64,000 nt of DNA from Deltaproteobacteria bacterium. Its GTDB lineage: Bacteria; Myxococcota_A; Polyangia; Haliangiales; JADYYK01. The position numbers and the translations under genes are program-made. Under the pieces are notes generated by a model. The model ran no database searches and was not told the origin of the DNA. It worked only from the letters and a program-made list of their open reading frames with translations. The stretch covers positions 1 to 64,000 of the forward strand of contig JADYYK010000020.1 of the NCBI GenBank assembly GCA_020853705.1, given 5' to 3'. Below, piece by piece: positions 53,060-63,639 of this stretch (the stretch's first letter is position 1; every line of letters starts with the position of its first letter).

Positions 53060-55177
53060 ATGGACCGGCCTACAGTCCCCCTTGGCCGCGTACTGGTGGC
53101 CCTCCTGGTGGCCCTGCCGGCCACCGCCCGCGCAGATCGTGCGGGGGATCTGCAGGCTTTGCGCCGTGGCGTCGAGGCCTTCCAGGACGGCCGCTACGAG
53201 GAGGCCGCCGCCGCGCTGCCCCGCCTGCCCGACGCCCAGCCGCTGCGCGTCGAGGACTACCGGCGCAGCCTGCTGGCGCAGTCGCTGCTGCTGACCGGCG
53301 ACGCCGCGCGTGCGCTGCCGATGTTCCAGGCCCTGGCCGCCGCCGGCGGGGCCTTCGCGCCCGAGTCGGCCTGGCGCGCCGCCGACTGCCTGTACGAGCT
53401 CGGCAAGCTGGCCGACGCGGGCAAGGCCTACACCAAGCTGCTGAGCGCAAAGACCCCCGGCGGTGAGCCCGCGGTGGCGCGCTTCCATCTGGCGGAGATC
53501 GCCGCCGCCCAGAAGAAGAAGCCCGAGGCCGCGCGCCTGCTGCGCGAGCTGTACCTGGCCGAGCCGCAGCACCCGCTGGCCGACGGCGTGCCCGCGCGCC
53601 TGGAGGAGCTCGAGGGCCGCGCCCCCGTGTTCAGCGTCAAGGAGCGCGTGCGCCGCGCCGAGCTCCTGACCGAGGCGCGCCAGTGGGACCGCGCCATGGC
53701 CGAGCTGGCGCTGCTGCCGGCCACGCTGCCGCCCGCCGAGCGCGACCTGGTCGACTACTGGACCGGCACCACGCTGTACCGCATGCGGCGCCAGTACGAG
53801 CGCGCCGGCCGCCTGCTGCTGGGCGTGCACGAGCGCATGGGCAGCCGCCGCGTCGAGGCCATGTTTCACGGCGCGCGCGCGCTGTCGCGGGCCGACAAGG
53901 ATGACGAGGCCATCGTCTGGTACCGCAAGCTGGTGGCGCAGCACCCGAGCAGCGTGTGGGCCGCCGAGGCGCAGTACCTGGCCGGCTGGCTCGACTACAA
54001 CAAGGGCCGCTACGCCGAGTCGCAGCCCGACCTCGACAAGCTGCTCGACAAGTATGGCGACTCCAAGTTCGCCACCGACGCGCTGTGGTTCCTGGGTTTC
54101 GGGCGCTGGCTGCTGGGCAAGCCGGCGGACGCGCTACCGTACTTTTCCAAGCTCGCGGATCGCTCGGGTGAGTTGACAGGTGGTAAAGGTCGCTACTGGA
54201 AGGCGCGCGCCCTGGCGGCCACCGGCAAGGACGCCGAGGCCATCGCCATCTGGCGCGCCCTGCCGGCGAGCTACCCGCTGTCACACTACGCCGAGCTGGC
54301 GCGCATGCAGCTCGCCACCCGCAAGATCGAGGTCGGCCCCTTCGGCGACAAGCCGCCCGGCGGCAGCGCCCCCAAGCTGGGCGCCATCGACCCAGCCGTC
54401 GCAAGTGATGCCGCGATCGGACGTGTGGACGAGCTGCTGGAAGCCGGCCTGCCCACCGCCGCCTCCGACGAGCTGCGCCGCGCCGAGGCCGCCCTGCGCA
54501 AGCGCTTCGGCGCCCGCGCGCTGCCGGTGCTGTTCGACCGCTACCACAAGGCCGGCAACTTCCAGCGCCCGTACCTCTTGGCCGAGAGCATCGGCGCGCG
54601 CGCCCTCGACCTGCCCCCCGAGGGCGACGCCCGCGCCTGGTGGGAGCTGGCGCACCCGCTGGCCTACCGCGCCCTGGTCGAGCGCTGGCAGGACCTGGGC
54701 AAGAACCCGCCCTACTGGCTGTACACCATCATGAAGAAGGAGAGCGGCTTCAACGTGCACGACGCCTCCTACGCCGACGCCCTGGGCCTCCTCCAGATGA
54801 TCCCGCCGACCACCCGCCGGGTCGCGCGCGCCCTCGGCATCGAGTACTCCGACGACCTGCTCTACGACCCCGAGGGCAACATCCGCACCGGCTCCTGGTA
54901 CATCGGCCACCTGGTGCAGAAGTTCCGCGGCCAGCTACCCCTCGCGGCCGGCGCCTACAACGGCGGCCCGCGCGCCATGATCCGCTGGACCAAGCTCTAC
55001 GGTGGCCGCCCCCTCGACGAGTTCGTCGAGCTGGTCGCCTACATGCAAACCCGCGAGTACATCAAGAAGGTCGTGGGGATCTATGCCCACTACCTGTGGC
55101 TGTACGAGAAGAAGTCCATCGAGCTGCCCGCCGTGGTGAACGGCGACTACCTGGCAGACGATGGCATCGACTACTAG
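53060..55177 (+). CDS. slt: Soluble lytic murein transglycosylase
   Basis: Cleaves the glycan backbone of peptidoglycan, producing anhydro-muropeptides, in the periplasm. 705 residues. Signal peptide to about residue 26 (TARA), then about 480 residues of TPR-like helical repeats (the superhelical ring of Slt70), and a C-terminal SLT domain. KKESGFNVHDASYADALGLLQMIPPTT holds the catalytic Glu (near residue 561) and GAYNGGPRAM completes the fold. Start ATG directly after a TATACT box. Two short genes follow on the same strand. Confidence 0.92.
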   Translation: MDRPTVPLGRVLVALLVALPATARADRAGDLQALRRGVEAFQDGRYEEAAAALPRLPDAQPLRVEDYRRSLLAQSLLLTGDAARALPMFQALAAAGGAFAPESAWRAADCLYELGKLADAGKAYTKLLSAKTPGGEPAVARFHLAEIAAAQKKKPEAARLLRELYLAEPQHPLADGVPARLEELEGRAPVFSVKERVRRAELLTEARQWDRAMAELALLPATLPPAERDLVDYWTGTTLYRMRRQYERAGRLLLGVHERMGSRRVEAMFHGARALSRADKDDEAIVWYRKLVAQHPSSVWAAEAQYLAGWLDYNKGRYAESQPDLDKLLDKYGDSKFATDALWFLGFGRWLLGKPADALPYFSKLADRSGELTGGKGRYWKARALAATGKDAEAIAIWRALPASYPLSHYAELARMQLATRKIEVGPFGDKPPGGSAPKLGAIDPAVASDAAIGRVDELLEAGLPTAASDELRRAEAALRKRFGARALPVLFDRYHKAGNFQRPYLLAESIGARALDLPPEGDARAWWELAHPLAYRALVERWQDLGKNPPYWLYTIMKKESGFNVHDASYADALGLLQMIPPTTRRVARALGIEYSDDLLYDPEGNIRTGSWYIGHLVQKFRGQLPLAAGAYNGGPRAMIRWTKLYGGRPLDEFVELVAYMQTREYIKKVVGIYAHYLWLYEKKSIELPAVVNGDYLADDGIDY

Positions 55178-55186
55178 GCGCGGCAG

Positions 55187-55471
55187 ATGGCGGATCTTGC
55201 GGTGGGGGCGTTTGCCCATTATGTTCCGCGGTCAATGGGCTCCAAGGGCAAACACAAGGTGATCCAGGGCACGGTGCGCAGGAGCGCCATGGTCGGCGGC
55301 ACGGCGTGGGAGCTGCACGCCGGTGACGACGTCTACGAGCTCGACAGCACCGACCCAGCCCTGCTCAAGGAAGGCCAGCGCGTCGAGGTCGAGGGCGACA
55401 TCGCCGAGGACCAGATGAGCTTCACGATGACCGGGCCGATCCTGCGCGTCACCCGCTTCAAGGTGGTGTGA
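55187..55471 (+). CDS. Small hypothetical OB-fold-like protein
   Basis: 94 residues; the start may be ATG 55187 or ATG 55235. Beta-rich sequence with a pattern like bacterial OB/DUF5818-type domains (IQGTVRRSA, YELDSTDPALLKEGQRVEVEGDI). It ends overlapping the next gene's alternative start. No function inferred. Confidence 0.5.
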   Translation: MADLAVGAFAHYVPRSMGSKGKHKVIQGTVRRSAMVGGTAWELHAGDDVYELDSTDPALLKEGQRVEVEGDIAEDQMSFTMTGPILRVTRFKVV

Positions 55472-55500
55472 TGGCCCTCGCTCTCGCCAAGGAGATCCGG

Positions 55501-56007
55501 ATGAAGTTCGAGCTGAAGCACACCTTCGATCACCCCGTCGATGTCGTCACGCGCGAGTTCCTGAACCCGGCGCTGTTCCCGCACCTGCAGGCGAACATGC
55601 CCAAGACCATGGTCGCCATCGCGCCGGTCGAGTGCTCCGACCAGGGCGGCACCGTGACGCGCAAGACGCGCTACAAGCCGCAGCCGCTGATCAAGAGCAT
55701 CGGCCCCAAGAAGGTGACCCCCGAGATGATGGCCTGGGTCGAGGAGTCGACCTTCGACAAGGCGGCCCGCGTCCTCAAGTTCAAGAACGTCCCCGACTCG
55801 GGGCGCCTGCGCTCGCTGCTGGTCAACGAGGGCACCATCACCTTCCGCGACGTCGGCGGCAAGACCGAGCGCACCGTGTCGGGCGAGCTCAAGGTCAAGG
55901 TGTTCCTGCTGGGGTCGATCGCCGAGAAGATCATCTACAAGAACGCGCAGGAGATCCTCAACGAGGAAGCTGCCGCCTTCAAGAGCTGGCTCGCCGACAA
56001 GAAGTAG
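55501..56007 (+). CDS. DUF2505/START-like lipid-binding-fold protein
   Basis: 168 residues. The ATG at 55501 is chosen for the AAGGAG six bases upstream; a frame from 55471 would add 10 residues. FELKHTFDHPVDVVTREFLNP and the following alternating strands with a C-terminal long helix match the SRPBCC/START-like DUF2505 fold, which forms a hydrophobic cavity. Ligand unknown. Follows the small OB-like gene in the same direction. Confidence 0.7.
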   Translation: MKFELKHTFDHPVDVVTREFLNPALFPHLQANMPKTMVAIAPVECSDQGGTVTRKTRYKPQPLIKSIGPKKVTPEMMAWVEESTFDKAARVLKFKNVPDSGRLRSLLVNEGTITFRDVGGKTERTVSGELKVKVFLLGSIAEKIIYKNAQEILNEEAAAFKSWLADKK

Positions 56008-56054
56008 CCCGCGCCCGCGTCCCCGCCCGCCACCGCTGCCCGGTCCCCACTCCC

Positions 56055-56101
56055 GAAAACACGCGAGGCGCCCATCGTCCCCCCGGACCGACGAGCGCCT
56101 C
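56055..56101 (-). terminator. Terminator of the mglB-mglA-PqqD/MFP operon
   Basis: GAGGCGC (56065-56071) pairs with GCGCCTC (56095-56101) and TCGTC (56075-56079) with GACGA (56090-56094), with a three-base bulge. On the minus strand TTTT follows within 9 bases. It separates two convergent genes. Confidence 0.5.
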
Positions 56102-56120
56102 ACGCTCACACCCCCTGAGT

Positions 56121-58121
56121 CTACTGCGACGGGACCGGGTCGCCTTCCTTGGCGTCCCCGACCAGCACCACGTCACCGGCGCTGAGCCCGCTGTCGATCA
56201 CGGCGTCACCGCCATCGACCTTGCCCGAGACCGTCAGCTTGGCGACCTTGCCGTCCACGACCACCCAGACATAGTCGCCGTGCAGCGCGGCCGCCGGGAT
56301 CACGATGAGGCCCTTGCTGGGATCGGCGTCCGACTTGAGCAGCGCCACCGTGCCGCCCGCCGCCGGCTGCGGCTGCACCGTGTCGGCCACGCGCACATTG
56401 ATCTTGTTGCCCTCGACGCCGTCGACCACCCCGGCGATCGCCTTGCCATCCAGCATCAGCGTGGCGGGCTCGCCGACCTTGTAGCGGTCCTTCTCGCCGA
56501 GCTCGAACACCGCGCGCACCGCGGGCGGGCCGCCGCCGACCTGGACCACATCCTGCCCGAAGGTCACGGAGTCGCCGGTCTTGACCAGCGCCTTGGTCGG
56601 GCCGGCCACGGTGGCCTTGGCGATGACCGCGTCGTACTTCTTCTGCACCTCGGCCAGCTCGCCGGCGACGCGGTCGATCTCCTTCTGCTGCGACGCCATG
56701 GCCTTGGGATCAGGCGGCTCCTCCGCCTTGATCTTGTCCATCTTCTCGTTCTTTTCCCTCAGGCTCTTGGCGCGGTCCTTGACCCGTGACTCGAGGCCGG
56801 TCCAGCCCGCCAGCTTGCAGACCACGTCGCCCACCGCGACCTCGGTGCCGTCCTTGGCGATCCAGTTGACCTTGCCGTCGCCGCCAATCTTGGCGTTGCC
56901 GGTGTCACCGCCACCGGTCGCCACCAGCACGGCGGTCTCGGTGTGCAGGTTGGCCGGGTCGGGACGCGTGGCCGCGGCGACCTTCTCCAGCTTGGGCGCG
57001 GGCGGCGTGGTCGGCGTCGGGCTGGGCTGCGCGGTCGGCGTCGGCGACGCCACCGGAGCCTTGGTGCCGGCCGGCTTCTTCTTGAGGACCTTGAAGTAGT
57101 ACACCGCGGCGCCGGCCCCGACGAGGATGAGGAGCAGGAACAGCAGCAGAGCGCTCGACTTGCGCGGCTCTTCGGGCGTGGGCAGCGGCGCCACCGGCTT
57201 GGGCGGCGCGGTCTTGGGCTGCTGCTTGGGCGGCAGCATCATGCGCTCGGAGCCATCGCGCGGCGAGGTCGCCGGCGGCTTGGGTGGCTCGAACTTGGGC
57301 TCGGCGATGCGCAGCGCCGGCGTGGACGGGACCGGGTCGGACACCGTCGCGATGGGCGGCGACAGCTCCTTGACCAGGTTGTCGGTGGCGGCGTCCACCA
57401 CCGCAGCGCCGCCTGGCAGCGTGGCCTTCTGCGAGACGCGGCCACCCAGGTCGCGCGTCGAGGTGGTCTCGTCTTCCAGACCCGTAGCCCCGATGCGCAT
57501 GTCGCTCTGCGACTGCTCGCGGTTCTCGCCACCCAGCGGCTGCGGCGCGGGCAGCGGCGTGACCCCACCGGTGTCCTCGCTGCCCGGCTTCCAGTCCAGC
57601 GGCTTGCCGGCCAGCGGGTTCGGCTTGTTGGCGGTCTGCTCGACCAGCCCCTCGAACGAGGTCTCGTCGCTCCCCGGTCCCGGCGGCGGCGACATCGCCA
57701 GTACTGGCGGTCGCGCCGGGGGACGCTCGGGCACCTTGGTCGACTCGATGGCGCGGCGACGCAGCTCGTCGGCGTCGACTACGCCGGTGGCCGCCTCGTG
57801 CGGGTCCAGGTCGTTGTCCACCGGCATGGCCCGCGTGACGTAGCCGAGGCGCTCCAGCTCGGTGACGAACTGCATCAGGTCGGCGGGCGTGGTCTCGAAG
57901 CCCAGCTCCTGGCGTGCATGCAGCACCAGGTCGCCGGCATCACGCGTGCCGTCCATCGATGAAGCCACCAGGTATTCGAAGTCGTAGAACCGGAAGCTCC
58001 GTCCGGAGCCCGGATCCGAGACCTCGACCCACTTGATGCCAGCGTCTTCGACCGGCTGTGCGACCAGATTGTCGCGAAACTTCGGTCGCCCGCTGCCCCC
58101 AGATTCGGCGCCTACCGACAC
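56121..58121 (-). CDS. PqqD-like domain protein with membrane-fusion-type (HlyD-like) periplasmic part
   Basis: 666 residues. Residues about 13-95 resemble a PqqD/peptide-chaperone domain (FRFYDFEYLVASSMDGTRDAGDLVLHARQELGF). A Pro/Ser/Thr-rich linker leads to one transmembrane helix at about 320-342. The remainder has a coiled coil (ESRVKDRAKSLREKNEKMD to ELAEVQKKYDAVI) between two biotinyl-lipoyl-like halves, then a beta-barrel region with DVVLVGDA, the layout of membrane fusion proteins. The GTG start is 1 base before the mglA stop region. Possibly links cytoplasmic polarity or signalling to an export system; no transporter gene is adjacent. Confidence 0.7.
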   Translation of the reverse strand: MSVGAESGGSGRPKFRDNLVAQPVEDAGIKWVEVSDPGSGRSFRFYDFEYLVASSMDGTRDAGDLVLHARQELGFETTPADLMQFVTELERLGYVTRAMPVDNDLDPHEAATGVVDADELRRRAIESTKVPERPPARPPVLAMSPPPGPGSDETSFEGLVEQTANKPNPLAGKPLDWKPGSEDTGGVTPLPAPQPLGGENREQSQSDMRIGATGLEDETTSTRDLGGRVSQKATLPGGAAVVDAATDNLVKELSPPIATVSDPVPSTPALRIAEPKFEPPKPPATSPRDGSERMMLPPKQQPKTAPPKPVAPLPTPEEPRKSSALLLFLLLILVGAGAAVYYFKVLKKKPAGTKAPVASPTPTAQPSPTPTTPPAPKLEKVAAATRPDPANLHTETAVLVATGGGDTGNAKIGGDGKVNWIAKDGTEVAVGDVVCKLAGWTGLESRVKDRAKSLREKNEKMDKIKAEEPPDPKAMASQQKEIDRVAGELAEVQKKYDAVIAKATVAGPTKALVKTGDSVTFGQDVVQVGGGPPAVRAVFELGEKDRYKVGEPATLMLDGKAIAGVVDGVEGNKINVRVADTVQPQPAAGGTVALLKSDADPSKGLIVIPAAALHGDYVWVVVDGKVAKLTVSGKVDGGDAVIDSGLSAGDVVLVGDAKEGDPVPSQ

Positions 58122-58122
58122 G

Positions 58123-58713
58123 TCATCCGCCTCTCTTGAGCTCGGTGAGGACCAGCTTGGCGACCGCCTTCAGCGTGTCGAACACGCCGACCCCCGTTGT
58201 GGCGACCGCCTCGAAGTCGGGCACGCTCTGCTTTGGATTGCAGATGGCGCGCAGATCACTCAGCGGCGCCGCGTTGGGAAGGTCCCGCTTGTTGTACTGC
58301 ACGCAGTACGGCAGCTTGTCGAGGTCGTAGCCCTGCTCCGCCAGGTTGACGCGCAGGTTCTCGATCGACTCGATGTTGGCTTCCATGCGCTCGACCTGCG
58401 AGTCGCCGACGAAGACCACGCCGTCGACCCCCTTCAGGATGAGCTTGCGGCTGGCGTCGTAGAAGACCTGGCCGGGCACCGTGTAGAGGTGGAAGCGCGT
58501 CTTGAAGCCGCGGATCTCACCCAGCGACAGCGGCAGGAAGTCGAAGAACAGCGTGCGCTCGGTCTCGGTGGCGAGGGAGATCATCTTCCCCTTCGCCTCC
58601 GGATTGGTCTTGGCATAGATGTACTGCAGGTTGGTCGTCTTGCCGCACAGACCCGGCCCGTAATAGACGATCTTGCAGTTGATCTCGCGTGACGAGTAGT
58701 TGATGAAGCTCAT
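58123..58713 (-). CDS. mglA: MglA-type small Ras-like GTPase
   Basis: 196 residues. P-loop [14 protein letters not shown] (residues 17-30), switch region [15 protein letters not shown]3 equivalent [13 protein letters not shown] with Thr-Val in place of the usual Asp-x-x-Gly, and NKRD for guanine. This matches MglA, which sets the leading pole and drives polarity reversals in Myxococcus. Follows mglB by 24 bases in one operon, the standard arrangement. ATG start. Confidence 0.93.
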   Translation of the reverse strand: MSFINYSSREINCKIVYYGPGLCGKTTNLQYIYAKTNPEAKGKMISLATETERTLFFDFLPLSLGEIRGFKTRFHLYTVPGQVFYDASRKLILKGVDGVVFVGDSQVERMEANIESIENLRVNLAEQGYDLDKLPYCVQYNKRDLPNAAPLSDLRAICNPKQSVPDFEAVATTGVGVFDTLKAVAKLVLTELKRGG

Positions 58714-58737
58714 GTCATCGCCTCAATCGTCTCGAGA

Positions 58738-59226
58738 TCAATCGTTGAACAGGTTGTCGATGTCGTCGTCGGTGATCTCGGCAAACACACCCGCCGGAGC
58801 GCCGGACGAGGCCTCGAGCTTCTTGATGAGTTCGTTGAAGATCTTCACCAGGCCTTCAGCAGCCCGCTTGACGCGCAAGCGAACCAGGCCGAGCGATGAG
58901 CGGTTGTCGAACAGGACGACCAGGATGACGCGCTGGGCGACGATCGAGATGTGGACGTTGGTGCTCTCGCCTTCGTGGAACTGACCGGCGAACTCCTTCT
59001 CCGAGAGCAGCTTGGCGATGCCGCCCGTCGCAGCCACGTTGCCGGCGGTGAGCGAGGACAGCGACGTGACGTCGAGCTGTTCGGTCTCGCCTGCCGCCGC
59101 GATGGGCTGGCCGTTCTTGTCGATGCAGAGAACCGCTTTGGCGTTGGCGTCTCGGTGGAGGCCTTCGCAGATCCTCTGGATCTGTCCAGCTTCCTCCTCG
59201 AACATCACCAGATGCGGGCTCGCCAT
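58738..59226 (-). CDS. mglB: MglB, roadblock/LC7 GTPase-activating partner of MglA
   Basis: 162 residues, one roadblock domain (VLCIDKNGQPIAAAGETEQLDVTSLSSLTAGNVAATGGI) and an acidic C-terminal tail (ITDDDIDNLFND). MglB dimers act as the GAP for MglA and mark the lagging pole. ATG with GAGGAG upstream. First gene of the mglB-mglA-PqqD/MFP operon, with a promoter and an inverted repeat directly upstream. Confidence 0.92.
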   Translation of the reverse strand: MASPHLVMFEEEAGQIQRICEGLHRDANAKAVLCIDKNGQPIAAAGETEQLDVTSLSSLTAGNVAATGGIAKLLSEKEFAGQFHEGESTNVHISIVAQRVILVVLFDNRSSLGLVRLRVKRAAEGLVKIFNELIKKLEASSGAPAGVFAEITDDDIDNLFND

Positions 59227-59270
59227 CGCCTCTCCTCGCAGGGACCGATCACGTACAGTCGCGCCAAGCG

Positions 59271-59310
59271 GTTGTATCGAACTATCGAGAGATCTTCAAG
59301 TTTGAACTTG
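59271..59310 (-). promoter_or_regulatory. Promoter and inverted repeat of the mglB operon
   Basis: On the minus strand TTGAAG (59294-59299), 17-base spacer, TACAAC (59271-59276), 44 bases before the mglB start. A CAAGTT-TG-AACTTG inverted repeat (59297-59310) overlaps the -35 and could be an operator. Confidence 0.45.
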
Positions 59311-59349
59311 TGACAGGCCCGTGAGCCGGCTTGCCAAAGACAGCACGCC

Positions 59350-59976
59350 TCAGACCTCGCGTCGGGCCTCCAGCGCCCGCGCGATGGTGACCTGGTCGAC
59401 ATACTCCAGCTCGCCGCCGATGGGCACACCGCTGGCGATCCTGGTCACGCGCGGGCCCAGCGGCCGCAGCAGGCGGGCCAGGTACAGCGCGGTGGCCTCG
59501 CCCTCGACGTTGGGGCTGAGCGCCAGGATGACCTCGCGGATGGGCTGGGCGGTGCCGCCGGACGCGGCCTCGGCGTCCCGCAGGCGGCGCACCAGGTCGC
59601 CGATGCGCAGGTCGTCGGGGCCGATGCCCTCCAGCGGTGACAGCACGCCGTGCAGCACATGGTAGCGGCCGCGGAAGGCGCCGCCGCGGTCAACCGCCAG
59701 CAGGTCGGCCGGGGTCGCGACGACGCACAGCAGGCCCGGGTCGCGGCGCGCGTCGGCGCACAGCGCGCAGGGGTCGTCCTCCGTGAGGTTCATGCACGAC
59801 GAGCACAGGCGGACCTTGGCCTTGACGTCGAGGAGGGCCTGCGCGAGGCCCTGGGCCAGCGACTCGGGCGCGCGCATGACGTGGAAGGCCAGGCGGGTCG
59901 CGGTGCGCTCGCCGATGCCGGGCAGCTTGCCCAGCTCGTGGATGAGACGCGTGATCGGATCGGCGCCGGTGCCCAT
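59350..59976 (-). CDS. recR: Recombination mediator RecR
   Basis: 208 residues. Helix-hairpin-helix LGKLPGIGERTATRLAFH, four-Cys zinc finger CSSCMNLTEDDPCALC, and Toprim LSPNVEGEATALYLA. Works with RecF/RecO to load RecA at gaps. Downstream of ebfC by 15 bases, the conserved dnaX-ebfC-recR arrangement. ATG start. Confidence 0.95.
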   Translation of the reverse strand: MGTGADPITRLIHELGKLPGIGERTATRLAFHVMRAPESLAQGLAQALLDVKAKVRLCSSCMNLTEDDPCALCADARRDPGLLCVVATPADLLAVDRGGAFRGRYHVLHGVLSPLEGIGPDDLRIGDLVRRLRDAEAASGGTAQPIREVILALSPNVEGEATALYLARLLRPLGPRVTRIASGVPIGGELEYVDQVTIARALEARREV

Positions 59977-59991
59977 TGATGAGGCCTTGCG

Positions 59992-60360
59992 CTACCGACC
60001 GCCACCGAGCAGCCCGCTGAGGCCAGGCGGCAGCGCGCCAGCCAGGCCGCCGGCGGCGCCCTGCATGGTCTCGGCGGCCAGCTCGGCGGCCTTGCGCAGC
60101 GCCACGTTGCAGGCGGCGACCACGAGATCCTGCAGCATGCCGATGTCGCTGGGGTCGACCACGGCCTTCTCGATCTTGAGCGAAACCAGCTCCTGCTTGC
60201 CGTTGGCGATGGCGACCACCATGCCACCGCCCGCCGAGCCCTCGACGGTCTTGCGCGCCAGCTCCTCCTGGGCGCGCTCCATGTCCTGCTGCATCTGCTG
60301 GGCGGCCTGCATCAGCCCGCCCAGGTCGAGCCCTCCGGGCATCTCGGGTCCCTTGGCCAT
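59992..60360 (-). CDS. ebfC: YbaB/EbfC family nucleoid-associated protein
   Basis: 122 residues. Residues about 8-110 (LMQAAQQMQQDMERAQEELARKTVEGSAGGGMV and VVDPSDIGMLQDLVVAACNVALRKA) fit the DNA-binding YbaB/EbfC fold. ATG 13 bases after the dnaX stop, ahead of recR. Dimeric DNA-binding protein by analogy. Confidence 0.93.
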   Translation of the reverse strand: MAKGPEMPGGLDLGGLMQAAQQMQQDMERAQEELARKTVEGSAGGGMVVAIANGKQELVSLKIEKAVVDPSDIGMLQDLVVAACNVALRKAAELAAETMQGAAGGLAGALPPGLSGLLGGGR

Positions 60361-60373
60361 GGTGTGTCCTCCG

Positions 60374-62320
<1,947 letters not shown>

Positions 62321-62349
62321 GGGGGGGTTCAGACTAGCGGACGCTGCCG

Positions 62350-62441
62350 AAAAAAAAAGGGCTCCAGGCACCCACTCAACTCGCTACCGTTGCTTCCTTC
62401 CGGACCTGGCGGGGTTCACGAGTATCGCGTCGCCCAGAGCC
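62350..62441 (-). ncRNA. ffs: Signal recognition particle RNA (4.5S type) with its T-tract
   Basis: On the minus strand the RNA runs from 62441 to 62359. CCAGGTCCGGAAGGAAGCA forms the conserved SRP helix 8 tip with the GGAA tetraloop, and GGCTC at the 5' end pairs with GAGCC at the 3' end. A run of nine T follows at 62358-62350. It binds Ffh and directs membrane protein targeting. The stem itself acts as terminator. About 83 nucleotides, the small bacterial form. Confidence 0.92.
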
Positions 62442-62458
62442 ATAAACTCTGGTGTTGC

Positions 62459-62546
62459 TGGCGGAGAGAGAGGGATTCGAACCCTCGGAACCTTGCGGTT
62501 CACACGATTTCCAATCGTGCCCGATCGGCCACTCCGGCACCTCTCC
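62459..62546 (-). tRNA. tRNA-Ser(GGA)
   Basis: 88 bases with encoded CCA (TGG at 62459-62461 on the plus strand). Acceptor GGAGAGG pairs with TCTCTCC. Anticodon stem CACGA-TTGGAAA-TCGTG gives anticodon GGA. Long variable arm, as for serine. G discriminator. Confidence 0.96.
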
Positions 62547-62590
62547 ATTCTGGTCCGGCGGAGCTGATCCACCTCACAACAAAATTTGGT

Positions 62591-62680
62591 TGGCGGAGAA
62601 GGAGGGATTCGAACCCTCGCTACAGTTGCCCGTAGACCGGTTTTCGAAACCGGCGCCTTCAACCACTCGGCCACCTCTCC
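62591..62680 (-). tRNA. tRNA-Ser(CGA)
   Basis: 90 bases with encoded CCA. Anticodon stem CCGGT-TTCGAAA-ACCGG gives CGA, reading UCG. Class II long variable arm. Lies 44 bases upstream of tRNA-Ser(GGA) in transcription order. Confidence 0.96.
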
Positions 62681-62737
62681 GGACTTCCCTCTACAGCTCA
62701 AAGAACCGGCGCAAGATAAAGACGGGGTTAGCACCCG

Positions 62738-63223
62738 TCAAGGGTTTTCGCCACCTTCGCGTTCGCGCAGCTTCTGGAAAAAGCTCGACAGCATGAACCC
62801 ACACTCCTTGGCCAGGACGCCGCCGACCACGATGGCGCGGTGGTTGAAGCGGGTGTCATCGACCAGGCGGTGCAGGGTGCGCACGGCGCCCGCCTTGGGG
62901 TTGTCGCAGCCATAGACCAGGCGCTCGATGCGCGAATTGATGATTGCGCCCGCGCACATCGGGCACGGCTCCTGGGTCACGTACAGGGTCGCGCCCTCGA
63001 GGCGCCAGCTCTTGATGGCCTGGGCCGCGGCGCGCAGGGCCAGGATCTCGGCGTGCGCGGTGGGATCGTTGAGCTCCTCGCGGGCGTTGCGCTCCGCGGA
63101 CAGCATGACCCCGTTCAGGACCACGACGGCGCCGACCGGGACATCACCCACGAGCGCGGCCTGGTGCGCCGCGTCCAGCGCGCGGCGCATCCAGTGCTCG
63201 TGTGTTGCCAGGCTGGGTTCCAT
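62738..63223 (-). CDS. tadA: tRNA-specific adenosine deaminase
   Basis: Deaminates A34 to inosine in tRNA-Arg(ACG). 161 residues. Zinc and catalytic motifs TAHAEI and PCPMCAGAI; C-terminal RLVYGCDNPKAGAV fits TadA rather than guanine or cytosine deaminases. ATG 63223 chosen; a longer frame runs into the tRNA gene upstream. It sits 28 bases after tRNA-Arg(ACG), its expected substrate. Confidence 0.94.
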   Translation of the reverse strand: MEPSLATHEHWMRRALDAAHQAALVGDVPVGAVVVLNGVMLSAERNAREELNDPTAHAEILALRAAAQAIKSWRLEGATLYVTQEPCPMCAGAIINSRIERLVYGCDNPKAGAVRTLHRLVDDTRFNHRAIVVGGVLAKECGFMLSSFFQKLREREGGENP

Positions 63224-63251
63224 CAGGTGATGCTGCGGCGTTGGTGGGAAG

Positions 63252-63325
63252 CGCACCCGAGAGGATTCGAACCTCTGACCCTCGGTTCCGTAGACCGATG
63301 CTCTATCCAGCTGAGCTACGGGTGC
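63252..63325 (-). tRNA. tRNA-Arg(ACG)
   Basis: 74 bases without encoded CCA. Acceptor GCACCCG/CGGGTGC, anticodon stem TCGGT-CTACGGA-ACCGA giving ACG. The A34 is the target of TadA encoded next door. G73 is the last base. Confidence 0.95.
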
Positions 63326-63366
63326 ATGTCGAGAAACAGCTACAAAAGAACGGTATTGCGGTGTTG

Positions 63367-63456
63367 CGGAGACAGAGGGATTCGAACCCTCGATACAGGT
63401 TGACCCCGTATACTGGTTTAGCAAACCAGCGCCTTCAGCCACTCGGCCATGTCTCC
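63367..63456 (-). tRNA. tRNA-Ser(GCT)
   Basis: 90 bases, no encoded CCA. Anticodon stem CTGGT-TTGCTAA-ACCAG gives GCT, reading AGC/AGU. Acceptor GGAGACA with TGTCTCC, G discriminator and a long variable arm. Confidence 0.95.
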
Positions 63457-63491
63457 ATCGTGAAGGTGTCAAAGAGCTGGAGCAGTCGGAG

Positions 63492-63578
<87 letters not shown>

Positions 63579-63639
63579 TCGAGGGCCGTACCTCTGAAGC
63601 TTCGAGAACTGGCGAAGTATCAGACCGTTCGGTCCACTG

